From Jejuia sp047345485 (GTDB lineage: Bacteria > Bacteroidota > Bacteroidia > Flavobacteriales > Flavobacteriaceae): DNA of 64,000 nt. The notes beneath the pieces were generated by a model. It did no database searches, was not told where the DNA came from, and saw only the letters and a program-made list of their open reading frames with translations. Shown piece by piece: positions 63,549 to 64,000 of the stretch. Each line of letters opens with the position of its first letter. Position 1 is the first letter of the stretch. The stretch is taken from contig NZ_JBLFEN010000007.1 in the NCBI RefSeq assembly GCF_047345485.1, positions 62,001-126,000 of the forward strand, in the 5' to 3' direction. Made by a program: the position numbers and the translations under genes.

Positions 63549-63795
63549 AAAAACGATTTTAATTCCTATTAGCTGTTACTGGTAGCAACTCAACTATACT
63601 TACCCATTATCAATATTTAAAGTATACTATTAAATTCCTAGTTTTAAAAGCAATCTACAATACCAATTAAGCATTAATAATGTATTGCCTGTAAAACACT
63701 ATTCAAAACTAAGATAATTTTAAGTATTTAAATGAACTGTGATGATGTTTTAAGAAATTCTTTATGTATAGATATAATCTTAAAACAAAATAAAA
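63549..63795. other. Intergenic stretch, nothing recognised
   Basis: AT-rich sequence between the response regulator and the lipoprotein start. No clear promoter box, hairpin with T-run or short gene stands out. Confidence 0.5.
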
Positions 63796-64000
63796 ATGAA
63801 ATTACTTAAAACTCTATTCGTTTTGCTATTACTAGTATCCTTCTCATGCACTGAAAAAGAAGACACAGAAGAAGAACAACAACAAACTGAAGGCGCTGTT
63901 AGCTTTACATTTGCCGACGGCAGAAGTTTTATTGTTGAAAACGTTAATGCCACTGTTACAAACCTTTATAGCTTTAGTGATACTAAAACCATTACCATTA
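63796..64000 (+). CDS. Lipoprotein, partial (window edge)
   Basis: ATG at 63796 opens a frame that remains open to the window end, 68 codons. The signal peptide (LKTLFVLLLLVSFSC) has a lipobox with Cys18, followed by an acidic linker rich in Glu and Gln (TEKEDTEEEQQQTEG). The readable mature part does not show a family that I recognise. It lies alone after the receiver gene, so it may or may not belong to that operon. Confidence 0.75.
   Translation, partial: MKLLKTLFVLLLLVSFSCTEKEDTEEEQQQTEGAVSFTFADGRSFIVENVNATVTNLYSFSDTKTITI

Overview
The window looks like a chromosomal segment of a marine-type member of the Flavobacteriaceae (Bacteroidota). Supporting signs are low GC, the type IX secretion/gliding gene sprA, a PorP/SprF protein next to a gliding-motility-type (type B) adhesin, the alternative complex III plus cytochrome oxidase cluster, Bacteroidota-style promoters (TAnnTTTG boxes) and a SusC-like TonB-dependent receptor. 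I see no plasmid, prophage, CRISPR array or complete insertion sequence.

Layout. Positions 1-7.5 kb (minus strand): the operon maeB (malic enzyme fused to a phosphotransacetylase-like domain) - ruvA - sprA, with sprA running off the left edge. 7.6-15.7 kb: a sucrose-type (alpha-glucoside) utilisation locus. It comprises a TonB-dependent receptor, a periplasmic glutaredoxin-like protein, an SLC45-type sugar transporter, a PfkB kinase and a GH13 phosphorylase, all on the minus strand. A divergent LacI-family regulator is separated from them by two near-perfect palindromic operators exactly 21 bp apart. 15.7-19.4 kb: queG, a cytochrome P450, ruvB and a small membrane protein. 19.4-27.1 kb: an operon for a 1562-residue type B T9SS adhesin, a PorP/SprF protein and an OmpA/PD40/TPR protein, closed by a clear terminator. 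The adhesin carries a fresh 522-bp in-frame tandem duplication.

27.2-39.1 kb: the respiratory cluster actABCDEF (alternative complex III) followed by cytochrome oxidase subunits II and I. These would together take electrons from menaquinol to oxygen. 39.2-44.2 kb: a SPOR-domain protein (plus strand) and the translation/transcription operon rimP-nusA-infB (minus strand). That operon has a strong hairpin-plus-T-run in its leader, a candidate NusA-controlled attenuator. 44.2-44.9 kb: an intergenic region with a 119-bp cloverleaf-like palindromic repeat and a tRNA-Gln(TTG) gene.

45.1-51.8 kb (plus strand): a DUF2723 membrane glycosyltransferase, a polysaccharide deacetylase, a YgiQ-type radical SAM protein and a small lipoprotein. 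51.85-53.5 kb: a 20-bp perfect inverted-repeat pair followed by an orphan KAP-family P-loop NTPase, the most accessory-looking piece of the window. 53.5-58.1 kb (minus): polA and an FHS-family sugar transporter. 58.3-64 kb (plus): a metallophosphoesterase, a thioredoxin-fold protein lacking both active-site cysteines, a threonylcarbamoyl-AMP synthase, an overlapping hybrid-less histidine kinase/response regulator pair, and the start of a lipoprotein gene.

Most of the content is ordinary core flavobacterial genome. The points that deserve checking are the rimP leader hairpin, the twin LacI operators and the glutaredoxin in the sugar operon, the cysteine-free thioredoxin, the orphan KAP NTPase with its flanking inverted repeat, the structured repeat near tRNA-Gln and the recent duplication in the adhesin. 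I did not find a clearly new multi-gene system.
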